A DNA stretch of 64,000 nt. Source: Edaphosphingomonas laterariae. GTDB taxonomy: Bacteria; Pseudomonadota; Alphaproteobacteria; Sphingomonadales; Sphingomonadaceae. The notes beneath the pieces were generated by a model. That model had not been told where the DNA came from. It was given only the letters and a program-made list of their open reading frames with translations, and made no database searches. The stretch spans positions 1-64,000 of the forward strand of contig NZ_FZOS01000005.1 of the NCBI RefSeq assembly GCF_900188165.1, in the 5' to 3' direction. The position numbers and the translations under genes were made by a program. This document shows, piece by piece, positions 1-8,972 of the stretch. Positions within the stretch are counted from its first letter, which is position 1. Each line of letters starts with the position of its first letter.

Positions 1-74
1 CCCGTTACGACAAGCTCGCCGCCAACTTCCTCGGCTTCGTCAAACTCGCCAGCATCATGCTCTGGATCAAATAA
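1..74 (+). pseudogene. IS5-family transposase, C-terminal end only (cut by window edge)
   Basis: An open frame entering from the left edge encodes RYDKLAANFLGFVKLASI and ends ...LWIK at a TAA stop at 72-74. This is the typical C-terminal tail of IS5-group DDE transposases (family knowledge). Only about 23 codons are visible, so whether the full element is intact to the left is unknown; it is typed as pseudogene only because it is partial here. It places a mobile element directly upstream of the methionine gene. Confidence 0.7.
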
Positions 75-93
75 TTAAATCGTCACTACAGCC

Positions 94-136
94 TAGAGCA
101 TTTATTCGACCCGACTGCGTCGGCTCGAATGCTCTA
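94..136. repeat. Palindromic repeat next to the IS element
   Basis: The outer arms TAGAGCATT (94-102) and AATGCTCTA (128-136) are perfect inverted repeats, with further partly paired CGA/TCG-rich sequence inside. It lies 20 bp after the transposase stop. With the next repeat it forms a composite that starts TAGAGC and ends GCTCTA (94-199). It may belong to the end of the insertion sequence or be an independent intergenic palindrome. Confidence 0.6.
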
Positions 137-151
137 AACTTTTGGTTTGCC

Positions 152-195
152 GCGTTTTCCGAGTCAGCAGATGATTCCACCTGCTTGGAAAACGC
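152..195. repeat. Dispersed palindromic intergenic repeat, copy 1
   Basis: Arms GCGTTTTCC (152-160) and GGAAAACGC (187-195) pair perfectly, with an inner arm pair AGCAG(A/G)TG-like around a short loop. Its reverse complement matches a second copy at 16330-16377 (same outer arms, same AGCAGGTG...CATCTGCT core). Two copies in unrelated gene contexts indicate a dispersed repeat family rather than a gene-specific structure. Confidence 0.75.
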
Positions 196-234
196 TCTAA
201 GGTTGGCGTTGGCCGTGCCACTGGGAGGATGATC

Positions 235-1533
235 ATGACGGACCGCAAGCTTCACCCCGAAACGCTCGCCCTGCACGCCGGCTGGCGCGCCGATCCGGCG
301 ACGGGGGCGGTGGCGCCGCCGATCTACCAGACGACATCCTACCAGTTTCGCGATGCCGATCATGCGGCCAGCCTGTTCGCGCTTCAGGAACTTGGCAACA
401 TCTACACCCGGATCGGCAACCCGACGACGGACATCTTGGAACAGCGGATGGCCGCGCTTGAGGGCGGGGCCGCCGCGCTTGCCGTGGCGTCGGGCCAGGC
501 GGCGTCCGCCTTCGCCGTGCAGAATCTCGCCCGCGTCGGCGATAATATCGTCAGCGGCACCGATCTTTACGGTGGCACCTGGAACCTGTTCGCCAACACG
601 CTGAAGGATCAGGGCATCGAGGTCCGCTTCGTCGATCCGGCCGATCCGGAAGCGTTCGCCCGCGCCAGCGATGAACGCACGCGCGCCTGGTATGTCGAAA
701 CGCTGCCCAATCCTAAGCTGGTCGTCTGCCCGATTGCCGAAATCGCGGCGCTCGGCCGGCCGCTGGGCATTCCGCTGATCGTCGACAATACGGCGGCACC
801 GCTGATCGCTCGTCCGCTCGATCATGGTGCCGCGATCGTCGTTTATTCGGCGACCAAATATATTGGCGGCCATGGCACCTCGATCGGCGGCATCATCGTC
901 GATGGCGGCAATTTCGATTGGGGCGCCTTCCCCGAACGCCAGCCGCTGCTCAACACCCCCGATCCCAGCTATCATGGCGCGATCTGGAGCGAGGCGGCGA
1001 AGCCGCTGGGGCCGATCGCTTACGCCCTCCGCGCGCGCACGATCCTGCTGCGCGATCTCGGTTCGGCGCTGTCGCCGTTCAATGCCTTCCAGATTCTTCA
1101 GGGGCTGGAAACGCTGGCGCTCAGGATGCCGCGCCATTGCGAGAATGCGTCGAAGGTCGTGCGTTTCCTGAGCGAGCGGGCGGATGTGGTTCGGGTCATC
1201 CACCCGTCGCAATTGTCGGGCGCGCAGGCCGATCGGGCGTCGCGCTATCTGCAGGGCGGTTTCGGCGGCCTCGTCGGCTTCGAACTCGCGGGCGGCCGCG
1301 ATGCCGGGCGGCGCTTCATCGACGCGCTCGAACTCTTCTACCATGTCGCCAATATCGGCGATGCCCGCAGCCTTGCCATCCACCCCGCGACGACCACCCA
1401 TTCGCAGCTTTCGGCGGAGGAGCAGAAGGCGACGGGCGTGTCGGAAGGCTATGTGCGCCTGTCGATCGGGATCGAGCATATCGACGATATTCTCGCCGAT
1501 CTCGGCCAGGCGCTCGACAAGGCTTCGGTCTGA
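235..1533 (+). CDS. metY: O-acetylhomoserine sulfhydrylase (aminocarboxypropyltransferase)
   Basis: PLP-dependent enzyme of the Cys/Met metabolism family that makes homocysteine from O-acetylhomoserine and sulfide (family knowledge). Visible signature: PPIYQTTSY near residue 28, the substrate loop NIYTRIGNPT, and the PLP lysine in SATKYIGGHG (K208). The C-terminal IGDARSLAIHPATTTHSQL block is typical of the roughly 430-residue MetY type, and the length of 432 fits. ATG at 235 is preferred over 229 because the SD GGGAGG (223-228) abuts the first ATG and is 6 nt from the second. It stands alone downstream of the IS end and its palindromes. An O-succinylhomoserine-using MetZ is the main alternative. 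Confidence 0.88.
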   Translation: MTDRKLHPETLALHAGWRADPATGAVAPPIYQTTSYQFRDADHAASLFALQELGNIYTRIGNPTTDILEQRMAALEGGAAALAVASGQAASAFAVQNLARVGDNIVSGTDLYGGTWNLFANTLKDQGIEVRFVDPADPEAFARASDERTRAWYVETLPNPKLVVCPIAEIAALGRPLGIPLIVDNTAAPLIARPLDHGAAIVVYSATKYIGGHGTSIGGIIVDGGNFDWGAFPERQPLLNTPDPSYHGAIWSEAAKPLGPIAYALRARTILLRDLGSALSPFNAFQILQGLETLALRMPRHCENASKVVRFLSERADVVRVIHPSQLSGAQADRASRYLQGGFGGLVGFELAGGRDAGRRFIDALELFYHVANIGDARSLAIHPATTTHSQLSAEEQKATGVSEGYVRLSIGIEHIDDILADLGQALDKASV

Positions 1534-1557
1534 TCGGGGCGGCCTGATCGGGGCGGC
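1530..1557 (+). repeat. 14-bp perfect tandem duplication over the metY stop codon
   Basis: CTGATCGGGGCGGC occurs twice head to tail (1530-1543 and 1544-1557). The first copy contains the TGA stop of metY (1531-1533). The gap to the convergent PLD gene stop is only about 40 bp, so the duplication makes up most of the intergenic space. Confidence 0.85.
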
Positions 1558-1574
1558 CTACCAGCGCGGCCTGA

Positions 1575-3065
1575 TCAGCCCCGGCGCCCTTTGGGGCGCA
1601 GGTGGCGGAGCAGGCCGCGATCGCCCATCGCCTCGAACATGTCGTCGGGATTTTCGGGGTCGAGCACCTCATTGTCGGCGAGCCATGCTTCCACGTCCGA
1701 AAGGTCGGGCGGCGCATAAGGCACCAGCCTGCGCCTCCGGTCGCGCGCATTGCTGCGGCCGGTGAAGCGCAGCTTCTCGATCGTCGCGATGATCGATCCG
1801 GTTCCAGCGATGCTCGCCGCCACCGCCGCTTTGCTTGTGCCGAGATGTTCGGCCAGCAGATCATCGCGGATCGCGGCGATCGCGTCGCCCAGATCGTGAT
1901 GGCCGTCGGTCGCCCGGTTGATCGCCCGGTCGATCGCGACGTCGCATTCCGTGTCCAGCCGCATCGAACGGTTGTTCATGTTGGACGATCCCACGCGCAG
2001 GATCATGTCGTCGACGATCAGGATCTTGGCGTGGACGTAGATGGGCGCGCCATCCCGCGTGACGGGGTGGTAAAGGCGCAGGCGATCGTGCCGGTCGTGG
2101 TGGCGCAGCGCCTGGAACAGCCGCGCGCGGGCAGTATCCATGGCCAGCGGCTCCAGCCAGCCTTCGGCGCTTTCCGGGTTGACGATGACGATCTCGGGAC
2201 CGTCCTTTTCGGCAAGGCGTTTCGCCATGGCCTGCGCGATCCGCCGTGACGCGAAATACTGGCTTTCGGCGTAAATGAACCGCCGGGCGCGGGCGATATG
2301 GTCGAGATAGAGCTGTTCCACCTCCCACCGCGCGCGCTGGCCCGGCATCCTGGGTATGGTGCGCGCGATCGTCACGTCGACATCGTTGAACTGCGGCGCC
2401 AGCCCTTCCGGCCAGCAATCATGCCGGGCCCGAACCGCCGTCAGCGGCTTGCCGCCCGCCCGCTTCCAGCGATCGCGGGCGAGCTTGCCGAGCAGTGCAG
2501 CGGCAGGCCCTTCGATCGCGCTCGTCGCGTCGTGCCATGGGCCGTAGGGCGATCCATCGGGGTGGATGCGGTGCGGCGCCTCGTCCGCATGGTCGCGCGT
2601 GTCCCAGCGGCTGTCGGTCATGTCGATGCCGCCGCAGAATGCGAAGCAATCATCGATGACGATGATCTTCTGGTGATGCGATCCGCCGGTCGGGTGATGG
2701 CCGTCCAGCTTCACGGCGATGCGGGGATGGGCCATCCATTTCGCAACGGTGAAGGCGGTCTTGCCGCGAAACAGCGATTTGATCGCGCCCATGTCCCAGC
2801 GCAGCAGGTTCACTTCCAGTTCGGGCTTCTGCTGGACCAGCCAGTAGATGAAATCGCCGATCATGTGGGGTGGTTCGCCGGCCGCAGCCTCGCTGTCCGG
2901 TGCAAGATCGATCCGCGCATCGAAATCCCAGCCGATCAGCAGGATGCGCCGCCGCGCCTTGAGCATCGCGGCGCGGGCATGGCGGAAATAATCGGCGGCA
3001 TCGACGATGATGCTCATGCGCGTCGCGCGCGCGACCCGGCCGATGCTTTTCGGGGTGGATGTCAT
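1575..3065 (-). CDS. Phospholipase D-family protein with two HKD motifs
   Basis: Predicted to hydrolyse or transfer phosphodiester bonds of phospholipids. Two HxKxxxxD signatures are present: HQKIIVIDD near residue 130, followed by GGIDMTDSRWD, and HAKILIVDD near residue 345, followed by GSSNMNNRSM. One active site is built from both halves in this superfamily. Length is 496 residues. The start is MTSTPKSIG, because the extension upstream is low-quality arginine-rich translation; no strong SD was seen. No signal peptide or N-terminal membrane segments are evident, unlike classical cardiolipin synthase, so a soluble PLD-like enzyme or a diverged ClsB-type synthase are both possible. It converges on metY. 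Confidence 0.85.
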   Translation of the reverse strand: MTSTPKSIGRVARATRMSIIVDAADYFRHARAAMLKARRRILLIGWDFDARIDLAPDSEAAAGEPPHMIGDFIYWLVQQKPELEVNLLRWDMGAIKSLFRGKTAFTVAKWMAHPRIAVKLDGHHPTGGSHHQKIIVIDDCFAFCGGIDMTDSRWDTRDHADEAPHRIHPDGSPYGPWHDATSAIEGPAAALLGKLARDRWKRAGGKPLTAVRARHDCWPEGLAPQFNDVDVTIARTIPRMPGQRARWEVEQLYLDHIARARRFIYAESQYFASRRIAQAMAKRLAEKDGPEIVIVNPESAEGWLEPLAMDTARARLFQALRHHDRHDRLRLYHPVTRDGAPIYVHAKILIVDDMILRVGSSNMNNRSMRLDTECDVAIDRAINRATDGHHDLGDAIAAIRDDLLAEHLGTSKAAVAASIAGTGSIIATIEKLRFTGRSNARDRRRRLVPYAPPDLSDVEAWLADNEVLDPENPDDMFEAMGDRGLLRHLRPKGRRG

Positions 3066-3202
3066 GACGTCATTGGCGGGTGCGGACCGGTTGGAATGCA
3101 GGGCTGAGAGAGTTTTGCCGTTGCCCGTTGGGAACTCCAAACTCGCTCTGTCGTTCCCGCGATGATCAACTGTGCGAGGCGCGGGTGGAAGCGGACCGGA
3201 AC

Positions 3203-4030
3203 ATGACCTCCTTCCGACGACCTGACCCCCGGGAAACGGTTGCCGGGGATGGCGGGGGCAGGCATGCCCCCGTGTCGCAGGACATGGAAGCGATCTTTGG
3301 CAAGAAGGGCGCCACGCTGCCGCCCTTGCCAACCATCCAGCGCCCGCGCGCCCGCCCTATCGTCATCCGGCCGGGTGCAGCTGACGATGATCGCGGAACC
3401 GGCTGGCGGCTTGCCGGGGCGGCCGCGCTGGCAACGCTTGTCGCCGCCGTCATCACGATTACCGCGCAACGGCAGGATGCCGGGCAAGATGCGGCGCCGT
3501 TGCCGCCCCGACAGGAAATCGCGGCGCGGGATGTGGGTGCGCCCCCTCCGCAGCCGCAGCCCGAGCTGGCACCGGCGCCGGTCGCATCGGTCGAGCCGCC
3601 GGCCCCCGAACCCGTTGCGGTGGTCGCCGCATCCGCATCGCCGCCGGCCAAGAAGCCGCCCGCTCGGCCGGCGCGGGCCAAGCGCAAGGCCGCGTCCAAA
3701 ACGGAGCAACTGGCCGATGCCAGCCCGTCGCAGCCCGCGCCCGTGGCCGTCGCGGCCGCGCCGGCCCAGCCGCGTTGCGAGGGGATGACGGCCAATCGCG
3801 AGGCGTGGTGCCTCCGCCCGGCCGTGCTGGAGGCCGACAAGGATCTGCGTGCGGCCTATGCCAATGCCATCAATATCGGCGTCGCGCGCTCAACGCTTAG
3901 TTCCTATCGCAAGCGTTGGGCGAAGCTGCGCAAGCAATCGTCCGATGAGCCGCGCCACCTGATCGGCAGCTATCGGGCCATGACCGAAGAACTGGCCCTG
4001 CTGAGCACGCAGGCGCGCGCGGGGCGTTAG
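3203..4030 (+). CDS. Proline/alanine-rich single-pass membrane protein, function unknown
   Basis: 275 residues. An N-terminal cytoplasmic segment of about 68 residues is followed by one hydrophobic helix (about 70-88, LAGAAALATLVAAVITITA). A long Pro/Ala/Lys-rich spacer (about 95-195) leads to a C-terminal helical domain that opens with two cysteines (CEGMTANREAWCL). The layout resembles TonB-like or envelope-spanning linker proteins, but no TonB C-terminal motif is visible. The start at 3203 follows GGACCGGA. It precedes the phosphatase by 4 bp, so the two are probably cotranscribed. I do not recognise the family. Confidence 0.7.
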   Translation: MTSFRRPDPRETVAGDGGGRHAPVSQDMEAIFGKKGATLPPLPTIQRPRARPIVIRPGAADDDRGTGWRLAGAAALATLVAAVITITAQRQDAGQDAAPLPPRQEIAARDVGAPPPQPQPELAPAPVASVEPPAPEPVAVVAASASPPAKKPPARPARAKRKAASKTEQLADASPSQPAPVAVAAAPAQPRCEGMTANREAWCLRPAVLEADKDLRAAYANAINIGVARSTLSSYRKRWAKLRKQSSDEPRHLIGSYRAMTEELALLSTQARAGR

Positions 4031-4034
4031 GCGG

Positions 4035-4829
4035 ATGGCGCTGCAAGGTCTTCATACCGCCGCTTCGCAGACGCCCGCCAAAGGCGGCCGCAAGGTGGAT
4101 GGCGGGCTGGTCTATGCCATTGGCGATGTGCATGGCTGCTATGATCAGATGCGCGGCCTGCTCGCCCGGATCATGGCCGACGTGGCGGAACGCGGCGCGG
4201 GGCGGCGCCCGATCGTGATCTTTTGCGGGGATTATGTCGATCGTGGGCCCCGTTCGTTCGAGGTGCTCGATGCATTGTGCTGGTTGCAGCGCCGCGCCGA
4301 TTTCGAGCTTCATCTGCTGAAGGGCAATCACGAACAGGCGCTGCTCGATTTCCTGACCACACCCGAAGATGGCGACGAGTGGCTCGAATTCGGCGGGCTG
4401 ACCACGCTCGCTTCCTATGGCGTGGAACCGCCCCGCGCCGCCGCAGGGCCGCAGGATTATCAGCGCGCGCGCGATGAGCTGCTGGATAATATGCCCGCCG
4501 CCCATCTGCGGTTGCTCGATCAGCTCGAACTGATGGTCAGCCTTGGCGACTATGCCTTCGTCCATGCCGGCATCCGCCCCAATTGCTCGCTCGACCGGCA
4601 GGTCGAGGACGATCTGCTTTGGATCAGGAGCGACTTTCTGGATGCCACCGGCCCGCATGAAAAGGTGATCGTCCACGGCCATAGCTGGAGCGGCGAAAAC
4701 CCCGATATTCAGGCGCATCGCATCGGCATCGATACGGGTGCCTATCAAACCGGCGTGCTGACGGCGCTGCGGCTGGAGGACGGCCAGGTCGAGCCGATTC
4801 AGTTTCGCACAGGCGCCGGCGCTTGCTGA
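4035..4829 (+). CDS. PPP-type metallophosphatase (serine/threonine protein phosphatase-like)
   Basis: Calcineurin-like dinuclear-metal phosphatase. The full PPP motif series is present in order: GDVHGCYDQ (residue 30), GDYVDRGPRS (65), GNHEQ (97), FVHAGIRPN (about 175), and HGHSW near 215. Length 264 fits bacterial PrpA/ApaH-type phosphatases. It may dephosphorylate proteins or cleave diadenosine polyphosphates; the DDLLWIR segment is seen in protein phosphatases of this group (family knowledge). It lies 4 bp after the membrane protein gene in the same direction and about 130 bp before otsB. Confidence 0.87.
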   Translation: MALQGLHTAASQTPAKGGRKVDGGLVYAIGDVHGCYDQMRGLLARIMADVAERGAGRRPIVIFCGDYVDRGPRSFEVLDALCWLQRRADFELHLLKGNHEQALLDFLTTPEDGDEWLEFGGLTTLASYGVEPPRAAAGPQDYQRARDELLDNMPAAHLRLLDQLELMVSLGDYAFVHAGIRPNCSLDRQVEDDLLWIRSDFLDATGPHEKVIVHGHSWSGENPDIQAHRIGIDTGAYQTGVLTALRLEDGQVEPIQFRTGAGAC

Positions 4830-4959
4830 GGCCGATCATGCCGCAGGCGTGACGGCAAGGCGTTGGCGCTCGGCAGGAAGTGGCGTCCCGCACGGAACCT
4901 TTTCGTTGCGCCTGCGTCCCCCAACAGGCGTGCATGTGAACAGATTCCGGGAATTGTCG

Positions 4960-5715
4960 ATGAAAGCCGCCGTGGACGGGGGGGCGCTGCCCCTTCCACC
5001 AGCCGATTTGCTGAGCGATGCTAGCCTGTTCATCGACTTCGATGGCACATTGGTCGATCTGATCGATCAACCCGATCAGGTGGTGGCGGACGACGCGCTG
5101 ATTGCCTTGCTTGCGCGCCTGCTGGATCGCCGGGCGGACGGGCTCGCCCTCGTCAGCGGCCGGTCGATCGAACAGCTCGATCGCATGCTGGGCCCGATCG
5201 CGCAGCGGATCGCGCTGTCGGGAAGCCATGGTTGCGAACATCGGTGGAATGGCATCCTGGCCCACCCGGTGCGGCCGGCTGCGCTGGATGATGTGGAGGA
5301 TCGGCTGAGGGGCTTTGCCGGCGCGCATCCGGGCGTCGTCGTCGAACCCAAGAGCTTCGGCGTGGCGCTGCATTATCGTCACGCGCCGGCGGCCGAGATC
5401 GCGGCCCACGAACAGGCGCGCCTGCTGGGCGAGATGTTCGGCCTGGCGGTGCAGCCGGGCAAGATGGTTGTCGAACTGCGGGTGCCCGGTGGCGACAAGG
5501 GGGCGGCCGTCCGGCGCATGATGGGGCGCCCGATCATGGCGGGCACGAGGCCGATCTTCATTGGCGATGACTGGACGGATGAGGCCGGTTTTCAGGCGGC
5601 GTCCGATCTTGGCGGCTTCGGTGTGCTGGTCGGCCCGCTGCGGGAAACGGCCGCGCTTTATGGCTTGCCGGACAGCGCCGCCGTGCGCGCCTGGCTGGGT
5701 GGGGAAGGGGCATGA
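4960..5715 (+). CDS. otsB: Trehalose-6-phosphate phosphatase
   Basis: HAD-superfamily phosphatase that removes phosphate from trehalose-6-phosphate in the last step of OtsAB trehalose synthesis. The nucleophile motif is DFDGT (residues 26-30), SGR sits in motif II, and the metal-binding GDDWTDE is near residue 203. Length 251 fits OtsB. The ATG at 4960 was chosen over an upstream in-frame ATG because homology starts just before the HAD motif and GGGA lies upstream. Its TGA overlaps the ATG of the GH15 gene, so translation is coupled. It opens the otsB-GH15-otsA operon. Confidence 0.93.
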   Translation: MKAAVDGGALPLPPADLLSDASLFIDFDGTLVDLIDQPDQVVADDALIALLARLLDRRADGLALVSGRSIEQLDRMLGPIAQRIALSGSHGCEHRWNGILAHPVRPAALDDVEDRLRGFAGAHPGVVVEPKSFGVALHYRHAPAAEIAAHEQARLLGEMFGLAVQPGKMVVELRVPGGDKGAAVRRMMGRPIMAGTRPIFIGDDWTDEAGFQAASDLGGFGVLVGPLRETAALYGLPDSAAVRAWLGGEGA

Positions 5716-7508
5716 CCGCGACGCTCGATCTCTGGCCGATCGGCAATTGCCAGGTTTCCGCGCTGATCGATCGGCGCGGGCGCTTCGTCTGGGGCTGCCT
5801 GCCGCGCGTCGACGGCGATCCGCTGTTCAGCTCGCTTCTGGACAGCCATCCGCCCGCGGCCGAAGGCGCGCGCGGGTTTTGGGAAATCGATCTCGAAGAC
5901 TGCGCCGAAACCCGGCAATCCTATCTCCGCAACACGCCCGTGCTGGTGACGCGGCACGATGACGGGTGCGGCAATGCGATCGAGATCATCGATTTCTGCC
6001 CGCGCTTCGCCCGGCGGGGACGGATGTATCGGCCGGTTGCCTTCGTCCGCATCGTCCGGCCGCTTTCTGGCAGTCCGCGTATCCGCGTGCGCCTGCGCCC
6101 GGCGCGCGATTGGGGGGCGGAAGCGACAGGGCGGACGCGCGGGTCCAACCATGTCCGTTATCTGCTGGCCGATGGCGCCGTCCGGCTGACGACGGACGCG
6201 CCCGTCGGCTGGATCGAGGATGAACGGATGTTCCGGGTGGAACGGCCGCTGCACTTCTTCCTCGGCCCCGACGAAAGTTTCGCCGATGATGTGCGCGTCG
6301 CGACCGAACAGATGCTCGATCGCACCGTGCTGCAATGGCGGCGCTGGGTGCGCGGGCTGGCAACCCCGGTGGAATGGCAGGAAGCCGTGATCCGCGCGGC
6401 GATCACGCTGAAGCTGTGCCAGCATGAGGAAACCGGCGCGATCGTCGCGGCGCTCACCACATCGATCCCCGAACATGCCGATTCCGGCCGGAACTGGGAC
6501 TATCGCTACTGCTGGATCCGCGATGCTTATTATACCGTGCAGGCGCTCAACCGGCTGGGCGCGCTCGACGTGCTGGAAGGCTATCTCGAATATCTGCGCA
6601 ACATCGTCGACAATGCGAAGGGCGGGCATATCCAGCCGCTCTATGGCGTGGGGGGCGAGGCGCTGTTGACCGAGCGGACCGTTCCGGCGCTCGATGGCTA
6701 TCGCGGCATGGGGCCGGTGCGTGTCGGCAATCAGGCCTATGAACAGATCCAGCACGACGCTTACGGCCAGATCATCCTGTCCAACGTGCAGGCCTTTTTC
6801 GACCAGCGCCTGTTCCGCGTGGCGGGCGTGGAGGATTTCGCCGCGCTGGAGCCGATCGGCGAACTCGCGTGGGACGTGCACGACAAGCCCGACGCCGGCT
6901 TGTGGGAATTGCGGACGCGCAGCCATGTCCACACCTATTCGGCGGCGATGTGCTGGGCGGCGTGCGACCGGCTGGCCAATGCGGCGGAGGTGCTCGGCCT
7001 CGAAGATCGTCGCGCTTACTGGCAGGCGCGCGCAGCGGCGATCCGGGCGAAGATCGAGGACAAGGCATGGCGGCCGGCCACCGATCGCCTGTCCGCCACC
7101 TTTGGCGGCGACGATCTCGACGCCAGCCTGATCCAGCTGCTCGACCTGCGTTTCCTGCAACCCACCGATCCGCGCTTCCACAGCACGCTGGTCGCGGTGG
7201 AAGATGGGCTGCGGCGCGGCAGCCACATGCTGCGTTATGCGACCGAGGATGATTTCGGCCTGCCCGAAACCGCGTTCAACGTCTGCACCTTCTGGCTGAT
7301 CGAGGCGCTGGAGGCGACCGGGCGGACGGCCGATGCCCGCGCCTTGTTCGAGGAGATGCTGAGCCGGCGGACGCAGGCGGGGCTGCTTTCGGAGGATATC
7401 GATCCCGTGACCGGCGAACTTTGGGGCAATTATCCGCAAACCTATTCGCTGGTCGGGATGATCAACTGCGCCGTGCTGCTCAGCCGCCCGTGGGGGTCGG
7501 TGCGATGA
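5712..7508 (+). CDS. Glycoside hydrolase family 15 protein (glucoamylase/trehalase-like)
   Basis: 598 residues. A beta-sheet N-terminal domain (about 1-230) is followed by the (alpha/alpha)6 catalytic barrel, marked by RNWDYRYCWIRDA near residue 261 and ETAFNVCTFWLIEAL near 518, both hallmarks of cytosolic GH15 enzymes. There is no signal peptide, so it acts inside the cell. Family members cleave alpha-glucosides such as maltooligosaccharides or trehalose. Its place between otsB and otsA, with ATGA overlaps on both sides, suggests trehalose turnover or glucan trimming linked to trehalose synthesis; the substrate is inferred, not shown by sequence. Confidence 0.9.
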   Translation: MTATLDLWPIGNCQVSALIDRRGRFVWGCLPRVDGDPLFSSLLDSHPPAAEGARGFWEIDLEDCAETRQSYLRNTPVLVTRHDDGCGNAIEIIDFCPRFARRGRMYRPVAFVRIVRPLSGSPRIRVRLRPARDWGAEATGRTRGSNHVRYLLADGAVRLTTDAPVGWIEDERMFRVERPLHFFLGPDESFADDVRVATEQMLDRTVLQWRRWVRGLATPVEWQEAVIRAAITLKLCQHEETGAIVAALTTSIPEHADSGRNWDYRYCWIRDAYYTVQALNRLGALDVLEGYLEYLRNIVDNAKGGHIQPLYGVGGEALLTERTVPALDGYRGMGPVRVGNQAYEQIQHDAYGQIILSNVQAFFDQRLFRVAGVEDFAALEPIGELAWDVHDKPDAGLWELRTRSHVHTYSAAMCWAACDRLANAAEVLGLEDRRAYWQARAAAIRAKIEDKAWRPATDRLSATFGGDDLDASLIQLLDLRFLQPTDPRFHSTLVAVEDGLRRGSHMLRYATEDDFGLPETAFNVCTFWLIEALEATGRTADARALFEEMLSRRTQAGLLSEDIDPVTGELWGNYPQTYSLVGMINCAVLLSRPWGSVR

Positions 7509-8902
7509 GCCGCCTGATCGTGATTTCCAACCGGGTGCAGCCGGCCAATGGCGAAGGGGCGGGCAATCAGGGCGGGCTGGCGGTGGCGCTTTCCGCCGCC
7601 TTGCGCGAAAGCAACGGCATCTGGTTCGGCTGGTCGGGCGAGGAGATCGAAACCTTCACCGGCCAGCTCAATTTCCAGCGGCATGATGGCGTGGCGACCG
7701 CGACGGTCGATCTCGGCGCGCAGGACATCGAGGAATATTATAACGGCTTCGCCAACCGCACGCTGTGGCCGCTATTCCACTATCGGATCGACGTGGCGGA
7801 ATTCGAACGTGGTTTCGCCGGCGGCTATGACCGCGTCAACGCCCGCTTCGCGGAAACCGTGCATCCGCTGATCGAGCCCGACGATCTGATCTGGGTGCAT
7901 GATTATCACATGATCCCGCTTGGCGCAGAGCTGCGCGCGCGGGGCGTGCGCAACCGGATCGGCTTCTTCCTCCACATCCCATGGCCGCCGATGCGCCTGC
8001 TCGCCGCGCTGCCCAATCATCGCCAGCTCGTTCAGGCGATGCTCGCTTATGATGTGATCGGTTTCCAGACGCGGGATTGGCTGGATTCCTTCCTCGATTA
8101 TGTGCGGGCCGAAATGCCCGACGTGCGGATCGAGGCCGATGGCAGCCTGTTCGTCGGCGAACGCGCGATTCGCGTGATCGCCTGCCCGATCGGCATCGAC
8201 ACGGCGGCGTTCCGGGCGAGCGCGCGCGAGCCCGAGGCGGTCACCGCCTTCGAACGGATGCGCGCCAGCGCCAATGGCCGCGATCTCATCGTCGGGGTGG
8301 ATCGGCTGGATTATTCCAAAGGGCTGCAGGAACGCTTTCTCGGCTACGAACGCTTCCTGTCGTCCCGGCCGCAGGCGCTGGGCCGCGTGTTCCTGCTCCA
8401 GATCGCGCCGCCCTCGCGCGAGGATGTGCAAAGCTATCGCGAGATTCGTTCGGCGCTGGATGGGTTGTCGGGGCGGATCAACGGCGAGTTTGCGGACGTG
8501 GAATGGGTGCCGATCCGCTACGTCAATCGCGGCTATCCGCGCGATCGGTTGGCCGGCATCTATCGCGCGGCGCGGGTCGGGCTGGTGACGCCGCTGCGCG
8601 ACGGGATGAATCTGGTCGCCAAGGAATATGTGGCCGCGCAGGACGAGGATGATCCCGGCGTGCTCATCCTCTCGCGCTTTGCGGGCGCGGCCGAACAGAT
8701 GGGTGAGGCGCTGCTCGTCAATCCGCACAGCGCCGAGGAAATCGCCGACGCGATCAGCCAGGCGCTCGCCATGACGCGGGCCGAGCGCCAGCGGCGCTGG
8801 CGTGCGCTGATGGATGGCGTGGAGGAACGCGACGTGCTCTGGTGGCAACGCTGCTTCCTCTCGGTCCTTGCCAGTGGGGGGAAGGCGACGGTGGACGCCT
8901 GA
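7505..8902 (+). CDS. otsA: Trehalose-6-phosphate synthase
   Basis: GT20 glycosyltransferase joining UDP-glucose and glucose-6-phosphate. Visible: RLIVISNRV at the N-terminus, GNQGGLAVAL loop, WVHDYHMIPLG near residue 130, HIPWPP near 157, VDRLDYSKGLQERF near 264 (phosphate/nucleotide contacts) and DGMNLVAKEY near 366. Length 465 is normal. ATG 7505 overlaps the GH15 stop by ATGA. It completes the trehalose block; the product protects against osmotic stress and desiccation. No dedicated promoter is apparent inside the block. Confidence 0.96.
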   Translation: MSRLIVISNRVQPANGEGAGNQGGLAVALSAALRESNGIWFGWSGEEIETFTGQLNFQRHDGVATATVDLGAQDIEEYYNGFANRTLWPLFHYRIDVAEFERGFAGGYDRVNARFAETVHPLIEPDDLIWVHDYHMIPLGAELRARGVRNRIGFFLHIPWPPMRLLAALPNHRQLVQAMLAYDVIGFQTRDWLDSFLDYVRAEMPDVRIEADGSLFVGERAIRVIACPIGIDTAAFRASAREPEAVTAFERMRASANGRDLIVGVDRLDYSKGLQERFLGYERFLSSRPQALGRVFLLQIAPPSREDVQSYREIRSALDGLSGRINGEFADVEWVPIRYVNRGYPRDRLAGIYRAARVGLVTPLRDGMNLVAKEYVAAQDEDDPGVLILSRFAGAAEQMGEALLVNPHSAEEIADAISQALAMTRAERQRRWRALMDGVEERDVLWWQRCFLSVLASGGKATVDA

Positions 8903-8972
8903 CACGCGACAGGCAGCGGCGGCGTTGCTAGGCTGGCGGGTGGCCGCATTGCTTCGGGGCGTGGATTTGACG

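Noticed and set aside
136-234. A SAM-type riboswitch before metY
   Set aside because: The spacer is occupied by a symmetric palindrome whose second copy is found elsewhere; no room or conserved bases for a SAM-II or SAM-I fold.
5658-7439. A 593-codon minus-strand frame opposite the GH15 gene
   Set aside because: Antisense shadow of a well-supported enzyme; Arg/His-rich translation with no motif.
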